Assembly (NCBI GenBank): GCA_964019135.1
Contig: OZ025255.1
Coordinates: forward strand, 22,173,708-22,237,707
DNA: 64,000 nt
Direction of reading: 5' to 3'
Source of the DNA: Arenicola marina
Taxonomy: Eukaryota > Annelida > Polychaeta > Arenicolidae
Shown here: positions 19,942 through 32,045 of the stretch, in pieces
Layout of the letters: each line of letters starts with the position of its first letter
Position numbering within the stretch: position 1 is the first letter of the stretch
Notes under the pieces: model-generated
Database searches by the model: none
Told to the model about the DNA's origin: nothing
Seen by the model: the letters and a program-made list of their open reading frames with translations, nothing else
Translations under genes and position numbers: made by a program

Positions 19942-22635
19942 CTGCATCTCGCCTTTGCTCGCATCATTGATGTCGATGAAATCGATGAATGCGACGGGGT
20001 TCTGGTCTCCAAGGGGGCAGTCGGGGCAGCTCACGCGGACAGTGAGTCGGGGATAGGCTGGGCCGGCAAGGTCTCTGTGGCCTTCGGCGAATGTGGTGAA
20101 GGTGAACAGCGGGTTGTCGTCGATTAGTTCCGGTCGGACGAGGATCTGGCCGCAGGGCAGAGTGGGCACCTTGACGTAGGGCACGGACTCGTACATCGAC
20201 ACCCGTCGGAAACTCGGCAAGCGCGATTCGTCCAGTCGGAGGGTGCAGCACATCTCGGTGACGTCACAGGGGATGTGGTCCTCCGCGGTGAGGAGGTACC
20301 CGCGGCCACGCCACATACAGTCGCGTTTTACCTGGATGGCGATAAATGCGGAGAGGACATGGGTGGCGCTGACCAGGTTGTGGCCGGTGCGCGTGGACAA
20401 CATGAAGTGACACGGCTCATCGGCGTACGATTTGGCCATGGTGACCTCGTCGAGAGACCCCGGGGCGGCGAAATCGAGGACTTGCACGGAGAACTCAGCC
20501 AGGTCGTTCATTTCCACGTAATACCAGCATAAGTCCAAGTGGAGCTTGTCGTCGGGGAGGAAGGAGACGGTTTGGCAGCGGAAGACGTCGCTGTGGCGCT
20601 CCTCAATGTCGGTTCTGACGGTGACACCGAAGCCGACGAGACATGGGTTGAGACCTCCGAAACAAAGCGGTTTAGGTGTCAGCATGCCCCGCAACGTGAC
20701 GCGCGTGAAGGGCGCGTATGAGTAGGTGACGATGGTAATGTTCCTCTGTCCCTGCAAAAGGATGCCCGGGGCGTCCGCCGCCTGGCGCCATACCCCGAGC
20801 GTGGCCCGAGAACAGATGGCCAACTCGGATCTGTAGTCACTCATGTCCAAAAACGGAGAATCGAGGTAGGCGCTCCGAGCCCAGAGACTGTCCCTGAACA
20901 GCATCATAGCTATCCCGCCCATCCGGCATCCAAAGTTTGGGTGTCCGGACACTTCCAGTCGATCCAAAAGGAGGGCCACCGGAAGCGGCGCCGAAAAAAC
21001 AAATGTCAAGATGTGTTTACGGTTAGCGTGGGCCGTGGGCGGGATGTCAATGGTGGCGTTGCCCTCGGTCTGTCCCATCTTGATATCAGTCGCCGTGCAC
21101 GCCGGGGCTTTGCATTTCCAGACGGCTCTGTACTTCACCTTGATCCGGACGCTAGATCTCCGGTTGTGAGTCAACACCACGGATAGATCGCCGATGCTGC
21201 CACGCACGCTAAGCTTCTCCCCCAGGTCATCACAGCCATGCACTGCTTGAACGACACTCAACAGGGAAGAGAAAGCAGAAGCGGAAAACTTGGGCATGAC
21301 CGGCGAATAGTGAGTTGCGGAGTTCCCTACGTCGGTGTCATCGATGACGTCATTAATCGCACCGATAGGGCCGTCATAGATGATTAATCGCGAGGTCACG
21401 GCGTCGCACTCCAGCGTCGTTACCTGCAGTCCGACCACTGCCAAAAGAGACACACTGACGAACCATATCTTAGAAACCATACCGGCCACTTCAGCGGCGA
21501 CCACGACTGGCGCTTCTGGGGAAGTCCTCGCCCCGTTGTAGTAGTGTAAATCCCACTTCTGCAGCCAGCGGATGGAACCCTTGTCAATCACCTCATAGCT
21601 GACGAGCAGCTCCACAGAGTCTTCAACCGACGACTGGTTGAGTAGAAGGGTAAGCAAGTTCTCCTCCTCAACGTAGCTGGCGTCCCGGGCCGTTCCACAC
21701 AAAGCATCCGGAATCCGGCCCCAGAGGGAGGAGGGAGGAACAACGGTCAGGTTGGGCCCGCCGTGCAGATAGACGAACTGGTCCCGGCACCGGTAGCTCT
21801 GGAAGGAAGAGCGGAAGGAGTGAATAGTCAAGTTGATGGAGAATTCTTGCGGCACTGACATGTTCCACTGACATAAGCGGAGTCGCCTCTCCGAGGTGAC
21901 GACGCAGAGCAGTCCGCATGGTGACGTCATCAGGCGTGGCCGCGCGGGGCAGGTTGTCTCGGAGCAGCGAGTGGCGTCGCAAGACGCGCGGTAGCGGTGT
22001 GCGCGGCGGTACACGGCCTGCCAACCCACGTGGACGTTACGGGGCCTGGCAGGGACCAAGTCCCACTGTTCCTTTAGCACCAACTCCGCCATGAGGTCAA
22101 CGTACCTTTTCCACAGCGAGGTCCCATTCAGACCCCCAGATAACGTCTGGTGCACGCTCGGAGCGTCAGTAACGGCGGGTAAAGATTCTGTGCTTGACTG
22201 CCATGACTCGCTGAATGTTGTTGAAGATTCCTCAAGATTTTTCACCCTCACAGATGTTGTCAAAAATGCCAGAGATTTTCCGACATCTGCAGAAGACGTC
22301 CGCAACTCTCCGATTGCTGGCGAAGAATCATCGACTGTTGCCAAAGACTCTTCTGCCGCCGAAAACTCACCGATTACTGCCGAAACGCCTTCGACTGCTA
22401 CCGAAGACTTACGGTCTTTTTCCGTACACTCTACGCTTGCTGCCGAAAACGTGACCATCAAAAGGAGCCACACGCTCATGTGTCTCACCCTTCCGTGATT
22501 CTGCACCCTTCGTCTCCATACTCGCCTCATACCAGTCCATAACCTACTGGACCCACATGTTGGTTGACAACTACGCCCAGGAGACTGCTCAAGGTCAGTA
22601 CGTAGGTCATGTTGAACCCCCAGAAAGGCATTCAT
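19942..22635 (-). CDS. Receptor copy B, exon 1: N-terminus, Ser/Thr-rich stalk and CUB-like ectodomain
   Basis: This is 898 codons from ATG at 22635 to the donor CAG|GTCAGT. The ATG has G at -3 and is kept in copy C. The hydrophobic core MSVWLLLMVTFSAASVEC begins at Met53 (22479), so either the signal peptide is internal or translation starts at Met53. After it comes an acidic Ser/Thr-rich stalk (about residues 70-165), 18 residues longer than in copy C. A Cys-rich region of about 700 residues follows, with CUB-like strands such as DQFVYLHGGP and LIIYDGPIG (compare LEIYDGP in CUB domains). Numerous N-x-S/T sites suggest glycosylation. CUB assignment is by motif and weaker than the exon 3 assignments. 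With exons 2 and 3 the predicted protein is about 2148 residues, with no break seen. Confidence 0.78.
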
Positions 22636-22864
22636 AACTACTTACATTCTATCGCTATTGCTTAAGGGTGTCTCGTCGAGTCCCTCGGCCACGTTTTATG
22701 GCTCTTTGCGTTTCAGATCCCAGACTGATAATAGGCGCGGTCATGTGATGAACATATGGTTTTGGCAGACAGCACACTTGGGTGACACATGTACAACTGC
22801 GAGGGTTAGATCGGATCATATTAACCAAAGCGATAACTCAGTGTAGTGGACGTTAATTGGTCCT
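22636..22864 (-). promoter_or_regulatory. Conserved 5' flank (promoter region) of receptor copy B
   Basis: This flank is shared inverted with 54448-54667 upstream of copy C, including ATTAACGTCCACTACACTGA and GTTATCGCTTTGGTTAAT, and marks the outer end of the inverted repeat. A TATA-like CATAAAACG lies at 22700-22692, about 57 bases before the ATG. The TATA-like element of copy C sits at a different place and is not conserved here. Core promoter identity is inferred. Confidence 0.45.
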
Positions 22865-23254
22865 TTGATTTGCGTTAGCATCGTGCCAATTGGGCCCCGC
22901 GCCCCCACCCTCCGACATCATGTGGATCGTGTTATCATGGCAGAAATGAGTCTCTGCGAGATATCGTGTCGCATCTAATTGATTATTAATTAAGGCAGGA
23001 GAACCTTTCATCTATATCTATGTGGAGTCGACACCAAAGGTGGAGATATTATACCTGTATTGGGTGCGGGGACTGCAGTCCATGGTGGGGGGTAAGACTG
23101 TGCTGGGTTTGAAAGGGTTCCGTGGAAGAGCCTTGCCCCCTACCCCCTGTTTAGCTTAAAAATATCAGTATCAATGCTATCTGTTTCCCCAGAAATGTCC
23201 GGTCCATAGGCTTATCTTTCTCCCGTCCCCCCTCCCCCCGCCCGCCCGATTTGG
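22865..23254. other. Intergenic stretch without recognisable feature
   Basis: This is mixed-composition sequence with C-rich runs (about 23226-23245) and no gene or repeat that I recognise. Confidence 0.35.
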
Positions 23255-23640
23255 ACAGTATATTACTCATACCCGACCGAGACCAGTTAATAACAATGCC
23301 TGGATCATTTTGCATCTCTCATGTCGATCAAATTTCATGGTAAATATGCCTGATGTGATACCCCCCCCCTCCCTTACCTCATGCACCCATACTCCAGCTT
23401 ACTGAAACATACTTGCATTTACATTTGAGCAAGTAAAATCATTATTCTTATATTCCCAGGAAGTGGTAATGAGGATACCACGTTTCTGCTGGTAGCGAAT
23501 GTAGTCGCTTGGTTGTGAAGGGTTTTCCGTGAGTTTCATAATGGCGAGAGCTTATAGAAAATAAGAAAGGGCCAACAGGCAGAAATACTGGATACCTTGA
23601 AATGGTTATTTATATCTAGTCTATTTTAGTGGGCAGATTC
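23255..23640 (+). repeat. Dispersed repeat family R3, copy 2
   Basis: It matches 6555-6760 and 6976-7147 in the same order and orientation, with the segment between them shortened. The shared C-rich run (CCCCCCCCCTCCC) is longer here. It lies next to a LINE fragment, as copy 1 does, but the LINE is in the opposite orientation. Confidence 0.6.
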
Positions 23641-23954
23641 CGTCATTTATTTATTGTTCAAAGACCTAGCAAGCCCGTTCTATCAACACATAGTCCCCCT
23701 CCCCCGGTCGCAAGTGTCAGCGCCCCCCCCCGCCCTCCCCTCTCCTCGGTCGAAAGTTTTAAAATATCCGCTCTTTAGGGGTAACCTTTTTATCCCAAAT
23801 TTCCGCTTTCTCAGGCATAAACGGGCATTCGCAGATCCTCCCCAACCAGATTTGTATAATAGTCGCAGCTGGTCTTAAAATGTTCAAGATGGACTTTTTT
23901 ATTTCTTTCTGATGATCAACGTTCAATAATGCAAGCGCTAAGTTGCCCCAATTG

Positions 23955-25640
23955 CCCGTTAAACCTCTATTTCGCCTAAATAGACCGTTAGAAGCTCCAT
24001 ATACGCTGAATGGCCCGTTGGAAGCTATAATACAGATTGGACACCTAGGATCCAGATTGGACCCTTCAGCATTGCATTATACAACAAATACAGATTTCAA
24101 GCGTCTGATACAGTTGACAACTTACATTTCAAATTTTAAAATATATCGTAAGTTTCCATATGTGGATATACATATTTATCAATGCGAACATACTTGTGCA
24201 TATCTCTGTCATACACCACGACAACAAATAGACATAAATATATGTTTTATTAATTCATTATATTATTAAATATGCTGATGAATGAGCAGTAATTTAAATA
24301 AGTCACCTGTAAGGCATACAATGATAAATTTAAATTGCAGAATGTGACAATGAAATAAATTAATAGGCTAATACCATGTGCTACAGCGACACTATGTGAT
24401 ATAAAGTGAAGTATATTGAATACATTACAAATGTTATTCTACATATGATTTTTTTATTCATGTATTTAGATAAGATGCCAGGACATGCGCTATAAAATTG
24501 AATAGCAACATCAAAACATTGATACATAAACATAGTCATATACAAGGCAAAACATTGCAACAAGAGAACCTGTCCACATAAAGAACAAATATTAATTTAC
24601 GAGACATTTATCATTAAATATCTTCTTGGCTGCAAGACGGTTACTGCTTACGGAATGACGCATTGCTCTATAATATAGTAATATCTTAAAGCATTCTATA
24701 CCATGGGTTTTACTCTTTTTCATTTGCTAGAGACTATAAAGTTTTTGACTGATTACAATATGGTTTAGTAGACGATACTCGTTAGACTTGCTTACACCAT
24801 TACCGTGGTTATGGGCAGTAACGGCCATATGTGAAAACCAGAATGCGCCTCAAACCAAATTGCAAGTGAATGCCACATTTGCTTAACATATGGACAATGA
24901 AAAAAAATAAGTGTTCAACTGTTTCAGCAGCACTATTACAAAACATACAACTCTCGTCTTCTGCTAGATTAAATTTTGTTAAGATAAGTATTTGTAGATA
25001 AACATCGTTGAAGAAACTTGTATTGGAAACATTTGAGTCATTCATCTACTGTACTTGACTTCGCAAAAGTATAAAAACCTCGCCATTCTTCATGCGTAAA
25101 TTTTGCATCTTGCGATGTTTTCCACTTGGTTTCATTATTTCTCACCGGACGCAATTCAAGTATCAAGCGTTGGTACACAGTATTGCACACCCGTTTTTAT
25201 GTTAACACAGCCTGTAGTTCATTACATCGTCCTTTTCGTAAGTTGGACCCCTCTTTGCAAACTATCTACTCTTCAGCTTCTTGGTAGAGAATGGGTTATA
25301 CTGTATAACTCTTCAAAATAAACCTTGCTTCCAAACGACCGTAAAACACGACCCATATCATTAATAACATCGTTGTAAAATACGGCCCTTGCATTATTAA
25401 AAAAAAAGGTTCTGTTAAAGTTAGAGTGACTTAGAAAGTGCGAGTCCCAAAGTGGATTTGTTCGGACATCTGTACCGTTGACGATCGATCTAAACCGGTA
25501 CCACGCTTTAAATGCATCTCGCCAAAAGGGATTCGACAGCGTCATAAAGCACTTCAGAGATATTAGATCCAGTTGCCAACAGAGTGACTTCTCATTACAA
25601 ACGATGCTAGAGAACATTTTCTCGACACTTAACATACTTT
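23955..25640 (-). mobile_element. LINE fragment, Tx1/L1-like, C-terminal half with zinc-knuckle-like motif
   Basis: The minus-strand frame 25635-25273 reads NPFWRDAFKAWYRFRSIVNG and frame 25045-24809 reads CMFCNSAAETVEHLFF, the C-x2-C...ETxEHLF pattern of the zinc-binding segment at the C-terminus of LINE ORF2. The 3' part matches the first LINE copy inverted. Frame changes and stops are present, so it is an inactive remnant. Confidence 0.7.
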
Positions 25641-25794
25641 GAACTCATGCAGCAACACCTAGAATGTTCTTCTTAACGAAACCTCTGACCCATCTAAAAC
25701 ATTTTGTACTCATGATTATGGAATACCTTGATTTGTGCGTCATTCTTAACGCGCATGGCTAGAGGTTCAGTGGTCAGAATGAATGTATATGACG

Positions 25795-26990
25795 ATATAC
25801 ATATGGGCTTCGAAACCATCCGGAACATTGACATGAGGTTGATGGGACATGCTGAATGTGACAAAAATGCTGCACACCGACTACAGACGTAGGCCGATAC
25901 AGTAAAACCTCCCTAAGTCGACCGACGACGGGACTACCGCTCATCGATCGACTTAGGGAGGTGGTCGGGTTACAAAATATCAGCGAGCTTTGTGAAACCA
26001 GGTGCATATGGCAGAGTCTAAATTCTCGCTATCAACACAGAGCCGAAAGCGCTTGCGACTCGGTTCTTCATTAGCCTCGTATGCCATAATGTAATCAGCT
26101 TTACGTTTCACTTTGAACTGTTGATTTTCCGATGCCAAAGATATCAGCAAGCTGCTGATTGCTAATGCCCCCGAGTTCCTTCGTGCCGATGAGTTCTACC
26201 TTCCGTGAATGTGGAAGCTCCTTCGCATTTTTCTGCGTTGCTGCCATGACGCTCAGTGAGATAATTATTCATAAGACTAATATCCATACCTTATATAGCC
26301 GCTACTTCTATCTTTCGTGTGTGTTGTAACAAGAGGGAGTTTTGTGATCAAGATCATTGAAGTTCATGCCGTTCACAGGTTTATTGCTCGATTGTATGTG
26401 TTCAAAAGGTATCGAGTTTTGTGATCAAGATTATCAAAGCTTCAATGCATACTTTAACAACCTATAACAACGTGCAAATATGTTTCACACATTTTAAGAG
26501 TGCTATCCAGTCCACAGGCGTTATCGCCTGAATGTGTGTGTTCTGCTAATTGCAATCAGCCGGTGACACTAATCCTTCCGCTAGCCGACAACCGATCGAC
26601 TTAGGGATTATAAAATGGGGCGTTGGGACGAAAATGATCGATCGACCTTACAGAGTAGGGAGGTGATCGGGTTAGAGAATACTGTTGCAATGCTAAAGTA
26701 TAGGCCGACCGTCTGGACTGGAAAAAATCGATCGGGTTAGGGAGGTGGTCGGGCAGGGAGGTTTTACTGTATACCTTTATGGTTTTTGTTATTATGCGTT
26801 TTCGCTGAAAAGCGCAATAGAACACTTTATGGTTGATCAAAGGAAGACCAACATGAAAGCCACATATCAAGCTCAAGGATGGTTACAAAGCGATATAAAC
26901 GATCTCAACTTCATCCGGACACATGGAGGGGATATATGTTTGTATTGAGTTTGGAAATGTATTTCTTTCCAAGCATGCACTGCCGTACAT
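25795..26990 (+). repeat. Orphan copy of the receptor 3'-flank repeat, split by a pogo-like element
   Basis: 25795-25899 and 26770-26990 together match 3090-3400 of the copy A flank (GACATGAGGTTGATGGGACA, then CTCAAGGATGG), but no receptor exon lies upstream. It is either a relic of a fourth receptor copy or an independent copy of a dispersed repeat. Confidence 0.7.
25900..26769 (-). mobile_element. pogo/Tigger-like DNA transposon, non-autonomous, with relic transposase N-terminus
   Basis: Termini are CAGTAAAACCTCCCT at both ends, inverted, with the TA target duplicated (25898-25899 and 26770-26771) inside a flank whose empty form (GGCCGATATACC) is seen at copies A and C. On the minus strand an ATG at 26247 opens 48 codons, including RKVELIGTKELGG and NQQLADIFGIGKSTVQ, the CENP-B/pogo N-terminal helix-turn-helix. 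After a frame change the text continues YEANEEPSRKRFRL and SAICTWFHKAR, again as in Tigger-type transposases. The catalytic DDE domain is absent, so the 870-bp element is internally deleted and needs a helper. Confidence 0.85.
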
Positions 26991-27477
26991 GAGCACAATG
27001 AAATAAAGCGGAAACCACTACCAAGTTCCGTTAGACTTCCATATTTATAAATTTCTGTCCCATATTTTGCTGTTGGCTGATTGCCAATGGCAATCATCGG
27101 TAGATGGTAAATACATGGTATACAGTTGAGAAGATGTAAATGTGTTGTCTTGGGAAGACAAATGTAACATAATCTGATGAACTGAAAGCATACAACAGAG
27201 CACAATGTACAGAAATGCCCCCCCAAACTGAGAAGAATAAAAACGAGGTTTTTGTTGGAATTTTCTTTGCGTTGATTTTATTCAGCGTTCTAAATCAGTC
27301 CCTTCAACCCCCCCGTATGGAATATACTAGAATGAGTGTGAAACGAGTGATCGTTGCACTTCGGTCAACCCTCGTTCGTCCTTTTTACGGTAGTCGTTGA
27401 GTTCCGTGTTATATGTGATAGCGCTGACAACGATGCAATAACCGAACTAAATTCAGCCTCGACATACTCACCATGAT
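26991..27477. other. Intergenic stretch, no gene recognised
   Basis: Only short frames without motifs are present. Confidence 0.3.
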
Positions 27478-27970
27478 TAATAATAGCGAGCGCAAGCGAG
27501 CTCTTAAGGTAACATGCATGCATATTCAAATATATTCAAGCAAAGTGAGGTCGAAGCCTATTATGTCATGTCTTTAATAATTAAATCAGCTGCCCCACAA
27601 AATTAACGAATAAATTATTCAATGTTAACACTGGATGCATAATTGAAATTAAAGTTAATTTATCAGCGACGGGCTAAATGTCTGTTGCCAAGCAGAGCGC
27701 TCTTGGTGACCGCTCACCGGCTGCTGTCATAGTGAGTAGTTGTGACGTCAAAATTTTATTAACATGACGTCACAATGAGAGTTCCTAAGCAACCGAATGA
27801 TATGCCACAAGCACGTGCATGGTATACGTCATCCCGCCAAAGATATTCTTTATGGCAAGCCGAAGTGAGATTAATTGTGAATATTAATCTAGATGTATCC
27901 CCTCGGAATATCAATTAATAAATATACGCTCGCATTTTTTAGGTAGCACCTATCCATATTAATAATACGG
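27478..27970 (+). repeat. R2 repeat, solo terminal copy
   Basis: It starts with TAATAGCGAGCGCAAGCGAG and continues colinear with the right end of the 3.5-kb element (14254 down to 13680), including both TGACGTCA-like motifs (about 27744-27775). The opposite terminus is not evident, so it is probably a deletion derivative. Confidence 0.65.
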
Positions 27971-28094
27971 TTTTCTGTATGATAATAAACCGGAATTTGC
28001 CCTAAATACTGACGCCTTCCTCGACTGGTCCAATATGCGAATTCAGATTGATTTCAATCTGAATGTCGAAAGACTAACAGCAAATTTGTCCGAG

Positions 28095-28310
28095 TCGGCG
28101 GGAGGCGGGACTAAGGCGGGAAGAGATGGAGCGATCGATCACCTTGCTCGGGCGTAAACATTCTCGCCAGGCATCTGGTAAATGTCAATTGAAGGGAAAT
28201 TGATGGCCCAACGGCATTCAGAAATATGTTGACAGCTTGTGGAAAACTTCTCATCTTGGGCCAACCCTTGACATATCGACAAGGAAACATTGCACATCGT
28301 AACTTAGGAG
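28095..28310 (+). repeat. Fragment of the receptor 3'-flank repeat
   Basis: It matches about 3390-3575 of the copy A flank (GGCATTCAGAAATATGTTG, ACTTCTCATCTTGGGCCAAC) with clear divergence. There is no adjacent receptor exon. Confidence 0.6.
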
Positions 28311-31300
28311 ATAGTTTGCGAGTCACGCAGCTGCAGCAGGGCACCAGCGTGATGCGCACTCGTTCCAAGAGCACGTGCTTTTTTGTTGGTCCCCAAAAGA
28401 TTTAACCCGAAAATAGAACCCGCGAGAACTGTACAGCCCTATGGCCAGAGACATAGCACCGAACACAAATTGTAGACTTAGCAGACCATGGGCTACGCTA
28501 CAGTTCATAAAATAACAAATCCGTCATGTGTCAGCGAAAATATTATTTTATTTTCCCTTTAACCTGAAATTGTATAAAATTCAACATGGAGATGAGGAGA
28601 ACCAGGTTACCATGAAATGGATGAAATAACAGAGATGAGGGTGCCAACGTCGACCGTATGAACAAAGCAGACGACAAGCGTGCTTACCTACCTACTAAGA
28701 TACTTGATTGGAACTACTGGGTCATTCCTGGGTGAAGGGGGTGGGGGGGGGGGGGGTAGTGAGCTTGATATCATGCAGTGAGGGGTTAAGCTAATGGAGT
28801 ACAGAACATACGCACGCAGGTTTAACACACCGTTTTAATAAACCTAGCAAAAAAAGTTTATGAAAAGTTTATGAAGAGGATTGGAATATTTTACTTTCAC
28901 GGTTTAGGCGTTTTTGGTAAAAGGGGGAACAAGCCTCAACGTACGTAAGGCGGGTGAGGCGGGGGGGGGGGGGGGGTTGTAGTGCGCGGAGCCGGGGTGT
29001 GTGGTATCTTATGATATCTCATTTACAGGTTATACACATAGGAGCCGCAGGTTGCCCAAACACGTGGGATCCAATTTAGGTGTCAATGGATCAGCTTAGA
29101 AACCCGGTCGGCCTCGTTCCGTATACAATGTGGCAATTGCCCCCCCCCCCTCCCCCTTCCCAGTGCGGACATCAAAAAAGACTGACGCAACAAGGCTAAA
29201 ATGCAATTTCGACCAGAGTCGAGTCGAATAATTACGTTAATGGAAAATAAATAATAGAATACTTCTCAATTGAAACGAACGATATGACCCTAAATAGTTG
29301 GAATTTATGAAATCTGCACCACACACACCTCAATCCGCTCGTGGAAAGTACATTAGAGCGATAGATTACTCTATGCGTGGATGCGTGGAAAAGACAAGTC
29401 GTTTGGTGTACTTTCCAGGTTTAAACCCAAATGCAGAATATTTGCTAGAGTTTTATAATTCCAATTTAGTATTATCCTGATATTTATTGTTCACAGGACA
29501 GTTCTCCATATCCAGCAATAAATAATAGATGTTACAGGCAAATGGTTTGAACCGGATTCTGCTCTTTGTTCTCCTGTTACACATCACCATGTTAATGTAT
29601 CGTACCATTGTTATTATTGGTATTTGAACCGAAACAGTTCCTAAATAGACCAATTAATTCATCGCGCAATGCATTAAAGATTAATAGTCCCAATAACGCT
29701 CGATCTATAATTCGACTTGTTATAGGTTTAATTTTAACTTTTAAATCGCGTCAATTCAAAGTCGGTGCATTGCTAGAGACTCCTTTTACAATGACTATCG
29801 CATGAAGCACGGGAGATAACTTCATTAACACCCAAGCGCCAATCTAACAGTGCTACGGCTTACCCCAGATATATTATCCTTAGGTTGTTGATCGATCAAA
29901 AATACTGTAGTGCAACATAGAAATGATTGATTCAATAACCTTTCACCAAAGAAAACGAGCTAAACTTGCGATGACGATGATGCGACCAAGCAAAACTTGT
30001 ACATTTTAAGTGAAAACCGTGGTCTTTAATATAAACAGAAAAAGAGAGACAGCTTCCCTGTTGTTGAACTGACTAGACTATCCCATGCAGAGCCCCTGGC
30101 GGCAGTGCATGGTTTCTCGTATATAACAGCTCACCAAGGTTCTATGTATGACAATCGGTGAATGTGAATGTGTTCCTGTCCCAAAGTGCGAAGAACAATA
30201 TCGTAATTAGAGCGACAATAATAATCAAGCAGTATATCGCTGCGGCTGATGAACGTATCAGACACCTCTACCATTCATCACAGAATTCTATCATTCGCGC
30301 CCTTATGTGATGCACATAATCGCTGCAGTTTTGCATATTCATGATTTACGCACACAATAAGATCCATATTATAACTTGCAGAGGCAAAGATCTGAGCAAA
30401 GAATATATCACAAAATTAATATATACAATTAGGCGAACATGATACAATGATGAGTAACGATAATGACTCGCTTTTGGGTTCGAAGAATTATACACACATG
30501 AACAATTTTGACTTTAGAAGTCACACAGAAAAAAAGTCGTACATCGTCTCTCAACATTAACACCGCGACTTGAAACTCTTAAGCAACGTAAGTATATTCT
30601 TCACTCAATTATCTTTACAATAACGACAAAATTACTTTAATACAATCAAATGACGGAATGTCTCAAGACAAGTCTTGAATAGAAGGGACACAACGTTAGA
30701 TATTATCGCAGGATATCCTAATACATTTTAAACTTATAGAAGGGAATGTATATTTTATTTGTTCGTTTCTAACCGAAATCGTCCAATGAAGAGGTTCACT
30801 ACACACTAAAATTGTTATTGGTACATTCTCTTATTCCCTTTACTCAACTCAGTACACAACAAACCGTTGTCTAGACAACGGTTGGATAGCGCGCCGCGAA
30901 ACCCTGAGACGATGGTTGTGAAGCTAGTGCTATGAACAGCTGTAAGATACAACGTCATTATTTGAAATGACTTGAAATTATCCAGTTGAATTATTTGAAA
31001 TTATCCAGTTGAAAATTAACGCAAACACAGAAAGCGGAAATAGTTTTGTCAGCAAACAAATGTTATCTCTAGCAATTGGAACAATTATGTACAAAGAAAT
31101 AACTTTTTAAAATTAAGGGATTCATAAAATAGTTTGGGGGTTAACCACACTCAGTCTTCATGCGCCAATATCATTCTATGTCAAGGTCACTTGCTTATTT
31201 TCGCACAGCAGGCGTTGCGAAATACTTTCCAAACGCCGATTCTGGAAGACACAACGAGATTACTTCTGTTGTCTCTTGCAGTCGATCTCCGTTGTTAATG

Positions 31301-31893
31301 ATCTCGCGTGCGAACCATGATGGCGGCGACAGGACAGCTTGCAACGTGGCCAACAGAAATCTGGCCAAGCGGAACATGCCAGAGAGGCAAACGGCCAAGA
31401 GGCACACGGCCAAGAGCCACAAACTAACAGCCATATAACTAACAACCACATGACCAATAGCCACATGACTAAGAACCACATTTAAGAGTAAAACTGGTCA
31501 AGGGTCATATGGCCAACAGTCATGTGGCTACACGGATAGCAGCCTCCATGGAATGCAGCCGCACGAGAATGTAAATGGCCGCAGGTTGTTTGTTATGTAG
31601 CTATTTGTTGGTGTGTGGTTAGCTATCTTATTTCATTTCCCATCGACAATGTGCCAAGTTTCAGCACAAATCCTCAGCTGCATGGTGAACAATCCGGAAA
31701 CATGAGCATCGCTTTCTCTCGCACACAGAAATTGTAGGAATGAAGATTCTTGTTCCCGGTTAGCTGTTGATGTGATGTCTACAGTTAGTCTCATGGAATG
31801 CATCGAAGAGCAACAGCAGCCTTGTTACACCTTGGGCTTTATACAATACAATGTTCCGGCCCTAAATAAACGGCGAATTCTGCCGACTGAAGC
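28311..31893. other. Gene-free stretch with long G/C runs and a perfect palindrome
   Basis: I recognise no coding region. It contains homopolymer runs (G at 28743-28756 and 28961-28976, C at 29140-29150), a perfect 22-bp palindrome at 30862-30883 (half site AACCGTTGTCT), and a degenerate short repeat rich in GGCCAA and CCACATGAC at about 31345-31530. Part of it may be 3' UTR of the MCTP gene, but no clear polyadenylation site was assigned. Confidence 0.4.
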
Positions 31894-32045
31894 AGACTAG
31901 ATATAACCATGTCAAGGTATCCAGTATTACTGTCTGTTGGCCCTTGCTTATTTCCTATAAGCTCTCGCCACTATGAGACTCATGGAAAACTATTCACAAC
32001 CAAGCGACTACGCGCGGTACCAGCAGACACGTGGAGTCCTCATCA
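31894..32045 (-). repeat. Dispersed repeat family R3, copy 3 (inverted, partial)
   Basis: On the minus strand it matches 6976-7147 and 23467-23640 (GAGAGCTTATAG, CTGGTA). The left block of R3 is missing. Confidence 0.6.

Larger units (their letters stand above)
14257..22864. repeat. Left arm of a large inverted repeat (receptor B unit)
   Basis: The arm holds the whole of receptor B plus its 5' and 3' flanks and is mirrored by 54448-63510. The spacer is about 31.6 kb. Intron lengths differ, exons and splice phases do not. Confidence 0.85.

Noticed and set aside
31260-31480. Trp-rich 73-codon frame (WFLVMWLLVMWLL) on the minus strand
   Set aside because: It is produced by a degenerate short tandem repeat rich in CCACATGACC; no other evidence of coding.
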